22,186 nt of DNA from Thermomucor indicae-seudaticae (lineage: Eukaryota; Mucoromycota; Mucoromycetes; Mucorales; Lichtheimiaceae), in assembly GCA_000787465.1 (NCBI GenBank), contig JSYX01000587.1:1-22186 (forward strand), given 5' to 3'. Positions within the stretch are counted from its first letter, which is position 1. Each line of letters starts with the position of its first letter. The translations under genes and the position numbers were made by a program. Below, piece by piece: positions 19,333 through 22,186 of the stretch. The notes under the pieces are model-generated. The model saw only the letters and a list, made by a program, of their open reading frames with translations. It did no database searches and was not told the DNA's origin.

Positions 19333-21081
19333 TCATTTGAGCTTTTGATCGCGTATAAAGATCCATTCCAGTTCCACTAACTCCCGCCACATATTACTCT
19401 GTTTCCCAAACGTATGCAGGATGCAATCCTTTGCCAACAAAATCCACCTTCTTATGCCACGTTCTTGAGCTTTTTCGAGTCGACGTCCGCCATAGACCAA
19501 TTCGTTTTGTACACTAGAATTCCAAGCTGATTTGGCAAGCAGTAACAGATGATGAGCCAGCATGGGATGATAAGGTGGATAGATAATAGAATACTGCGCA
19601 AGAATGTACATGCCCAGCTTGGTGGCATTGCGCCATCGACCTTCCATCATTTGGTCATAAAACAGCCGGGTGGCCGTGGAGAGCGTGGTGATCCGATAAG
19701 GAACATGGGCGTTGGGAGCAGAGTAAGCCAGTACCCTGTCTATGGTGCTTTCGAGTATCTCGTGGTACGTATTCCCTGGATAAGGCGATGCGGCCGAAGC
19801 CGGTGGATCATCGAATTCTGTTATGTGTTGCATTGTGCAAGAAGAAGGAGGCGGTGAGTTGCCTACGAAGCAAAGTTCTGGATTACTGGCTGTCCAGAGA
19901 TAGGGCGTCAACAGTGGCAGTACAAGATGGACATAGTTTGGAAGCGTCAGAGGTTCAGCAGGATCAGGCAAGTTACCGTTCCGTCGATTGTAGCGTTTGG
20001 TCATGTTATACAAGTCCCATTCATCCTCAATCACGCGCAGCATTTTCGCACTTGGTCCTCCATCCGGGTCAAGTAGACTCTGGGCACGGTCCCAGTCCGA
20101 TTCTTCTTCACCCAGCAATGTATCAATGCGTCCAATGCATGTACCATCCGTACATCGCTCACACGTGCAGTCGAAAAAGTACTTGTCTCGTAGCATCCTT
20201 TTCCGCTGCGTCCGTGAATGCGCGATATCCACATAGGCGATCGTGATTTCCTGTCCCGGTTGGATATCATCGATCGCTTTGATCGTCAGTAGCGCGCCGT
20301 CAAAGATAACGGCTGCGTTGGGTCGGCAGGAATGATTGAAGAGCGACGCGACCGGGTAGGTGCCCTCGCCAATGGTAAACATCTGCTCGTCGTATATACC
20401 AAAATTGTTGCATCGGAAGCGGCCCAAATACCGGACGAGCTCCTGGACTGTGATACTGGTTTCGACAAGGTACGGTGCTCGCTTGGCTTGCTCTGCCATA
20501 CGCGTAAACTGGTTCCGCAGCGTCTTGGGTTGCTCATCATAATGATCCATGAGACTGAAAAAGGCTTCCATGGTCACTTCGACTGTTTCATCCTTGTCCA
20601 CCGTGGTTGTGCCGTTATTGCTGTTCTCTTGCGACAATTCCCTTTCAAGCAGCTTTTCTTTGCGCTTGTGATAACGCGAGACATTGAGCGCTACTCTTTC
20701 CAACATTTCCAAATCTCTCCGCTCCGCGTTATCGTCGTCTTCTTCCTCATCGTCGTTGTCATTTTCTGCAGGGCGACATACAAATTGATGATAACTGAGC
20801 CAAGCGTTCTTGAAGCATCCCATGTCGCAAAAGTAGGCAGCCTTGCAGCGCGAGCATCGCTGCAATGGTGGGCCCCGAGCCGCTCCTAGCCTTCGAAAAC
20901 AGTAGTTGCAGTATTCGCGCCGACTGGACGCAAGGGGCACGGTACCCAAGGGCTGTGAAGTGGTGACAATCGATCCTCGTTTGATGAACCCCGTCGCTAC
21001 AACATTACGACCTCGGCCTTCGGCTTGGACAAGTTTCAGCTGATAATTGGCCAAGTACTGATCCAGGGATGGTGTTGCCAT
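19333..21081 (-). CDS. SMYD-type SET and MYND domain protein (putative lysine methyltransferase)
   Basis: A single uninterrupted 582-aa reading frame. The first SET segment contains EGRGRNVVATGFIKRGSIV (about 21-39), the usual SAM-binding start. An inserted MYND zinc domain follows, with C58, C61, C76, C79, C85, C89, H98 and C102. A strongly acidic insert (about 106-125, DNDDEEEDDD) separates it from the rest of SET. There NHSCRPNA (249-256) and GQEITIAYVD (276-285) are the cofactor and catalytic motifs, and FDCTCERC (303-310) is the Cys-rich post-SET, with C315 probably the fourth ligand. The C-terminal ~200 residues are helical, where SMYD proteins carry TPR-like repeats. SMYD enzymes methylate lysines on histones or other proteins; the substrate here is unknown. 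The first ATG after an upstream non-coding stretch is used. The lack of introns contrasts with the left-hand genes. Confidence 0.92.
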   Translation of the reverse strand: MATPSLDQYLANYQLKLVQAEGRGRNVVATGFIKRGSIVTTSQPLGTVPLASSRREYCNYCFRRLGAARGPPLQRCSRCKAAYFCDMGCFKNAWLSYHQFVCRPAENDNDDEEEDDDNAERRDLEMLERVALNVSRYHKRKEKLLERELSQENSNNGTTTVDKDETVEVTMEAFFSLMDHYDEQPKTLRNQFTRMAEQAKRAPYLVETSITVQELVRYLGRFRCNNFGIYDEQMFTIGEGTYPVASLFNHSCRPNAAVIFDGALLTIKAIDDIQPGQEITIAYVDIAHSRTQRKRMLRDKYFFDCTCERCTDGTCIGRIDTLLGEEESDWDRAQSLLDPDGGPSAKMLRVIEDEWDLYNMTKRYNRRNGNLPDPAEPLTLPNYVHLVLPLLTPYLWTASNPELCFVGNSPPPSSCTMQHITEFDDPPASAASPYPGNTYHEILESTIDRVLAYSAPNAHVPYRITTLSTATRLFYDQMMEGRWRNATKLGMYILAQYSIIYPPYHPMLAHHLLLLAKSAWNSSVQNELVYGGRRLEKAQERGIRRWILLAKDCILHTFGKQSNMWRELVELEWIFIRDQKLK

Positions 21082-22186
21082 CTATTAGAGAGGAACGGGC
21101 CAAAAAAAGGTAAGGTTGAAAATGACCGTCTCCAAAATTTTCGCGCGCTTTTGCATTGGGCGACAGGAACATTAAAGCTTACGAAGCGGAAAAAGGTTTC
21201 GTGTATTTTATTCGCGGCATGAATACGTGCATGTACTTTGCGAGCTGCAGGCTGAGTATTGTTATCTATGTTAAAAGTTTCGTCAAGTTACAAAAACCGA
21301 TCTTGAACCTTTATGAACAAATGCTGTTTTATTCTACAATCTTGGTGTGTATGTATGTCGTGTTGACGTTTATCCAGCTCTGATCAGCGTGCCAGTGTCC
21401 CTGCGAGGTGACCTTGACCCAGTTTGCAGTTATAGCGCCATACATGTACAGTAGAACTCGATATCCTTATAGGCTCGGTTAGGGCGAGAAGCTACAAAGA
21501 TATCGAGGTTATACTGTATCCAGCGATGAGAATGAGTGGATTGAATAGCCTAAATAGCCAAAGCACTGTTTATTGAGAGTTCTACTTCTTCGTTTACTGG
21601 ACTGAACGTCAAGTCTTTTTCCGGTGTCGCTGTTGAGTACTTCCCTGTTCTTAGACTGCTTGTAGTATTTTTGCTGCGAATTTATGCCATTTGACCAATT
21701 CGCGGATAAGTGCGTATTGACTTTCACTCTTCACTTTCTCCACGGCGTGTTCAATGTACATAAAACATAAAGTTGCGGAAAAATAGCCGTTTAAGGAGCT
21801 TGTTTATTGAATAAAGTCGTTGCTATGTACGGTAAGTAATGACTGGACCACTCGTTCTTATGCTGACACCTGCGCTCGCACTTCTCCTTCATCAAACATT
21901 AGCCTTAAAGCGGCGTCATTGCGCATTTGACGGCCATGCCGGTGCGCGTTTCTCACTCTGCATTTAAAGCAGTAGACTACTAGGTTATCAGACAGGCTAT
22001 TCAGTCTTTGGAAGTGTGCGTATCTTCATCCGTTGGTTACGCTATGTGGCAAACGACTATTGTAACCGTCCAAGGAGTCGTTGACATTTGGGACGATCAT
22101 TTGCACCGCAATGAGCAAAAGCGATGAGGTGGGGTCTGTAATGTTTCACTGAAAGTCCACTCTTTGTTTTGTCACTCTGTAATGAG
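21082..22186. other. Gene-poor right flank
   Basis: About 1.1 kb with no convincing gene. The first ~200 bases should hold the SMYD promoter (minus strand); AATAAAATAC on the minus strand near 21205 is a weak TATA-like word. The miniature element at 21449-21516 lies inside. On the minus strand at about 21650-21730, a frame different from the longest ORF reads YALIRELVKWHKFAAKILQA before a stop. It looks protein-like but I cannot assign it. Confidence 0.5.
21447..21518. mobile_element. 68-bp TA-flanked miniature inverted-repeat element (MITE-like)
   Basis: The left end is CAGTAGAACTCGATATC (21449 onward). The right end, read on the minus strand, is CAGTATAACCTCGATATC (from 21516). Both are flanked by TA (21447-21448 and 21517-21518), as expected for TA target duplication. 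About 30 bases lie between the two inverted ends, including CTCGGTTAGGGCGAG. The left end plus interior matches the 46-bp repeat at 10723-10768. TA duplication and CAGT ends point to a pogo/Tc1-mariner-like family (inference). No transposase is present here. Confidence 0.65.

Noticed and set aside
20332..20889. 185-codon plus-strand ORF
   Set aside because: Antisense to the SMYD reading frame, which carries intact SET and MYND motifs; it has no domain of its own.

Overview
The window looks like nuclear DNA of a filamentous fungus, most likely an early-diverging lineage such as Mucoromycota (Mucorales-like). The evidence is many short GT-AG introns of about 55-80 nt, fungal-type septin, LETM1/Mdm38 and SMYD proteins, and a gene-sparse left flank with decayed transposon pieces. 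The lineage assignment is inference; no rRNA or other marker gene is present. All exon structures were built by eye from splice sites and reading-frame continuity.

Layout. Positions 1-2894 hold no convincing gene, but the first ~305 bases carry a broken Helitron-type reading frame on the minus strand. Then follow: a mitochondrial LETM1/Mdm38-family protein (2895-5159, +, 8 exons); a multi-pass membrane protein resembling the UPF0658 Golgi family (5672-7151, +, 7 exons); and, convergent with it, a Cdc10-type septin (7386-8972, -, 9 exons). A long gene-poor stretch (about 8973-12891) contains a 46-bp transposon terminal repeat and a possible gypsy-type integrase remnant. Next come a four-finger C2H2 zinc-finger protein (12892-13926, +, 5 exons) and a convergent 685-aa coiled-coil protein (14487-16987, -, 8 exons) whose N-terminus is built from five copies of an S-x-F-x-F-[IV]-[ND] module. 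An unrecognised ~600-aa helical protein (17126-18983, -, 2 exons) lies just upstream of it on the same strand. An intronless SMYD-type SET/MYND protein (19333-21081, -) follows. The right end (21082-22186) is non-coding, apart from a 68-bp TA-flanked miniature inverted-repeat element related to the terminal repeat at 10723.

The genes do not form an obvious pathway. They are ordinary housekeeping, cytoskeletal and regulatory genes with transposon debris between them. The least explained items are the repeat-bearing coiled-coil protein, the unknown protein directly upstream of it (an in-frame splice could even join the two), and the small TA-flanked repeat family seen at two loci. I see no evidence of a multi-gene defence, biosynthetic or other new system.
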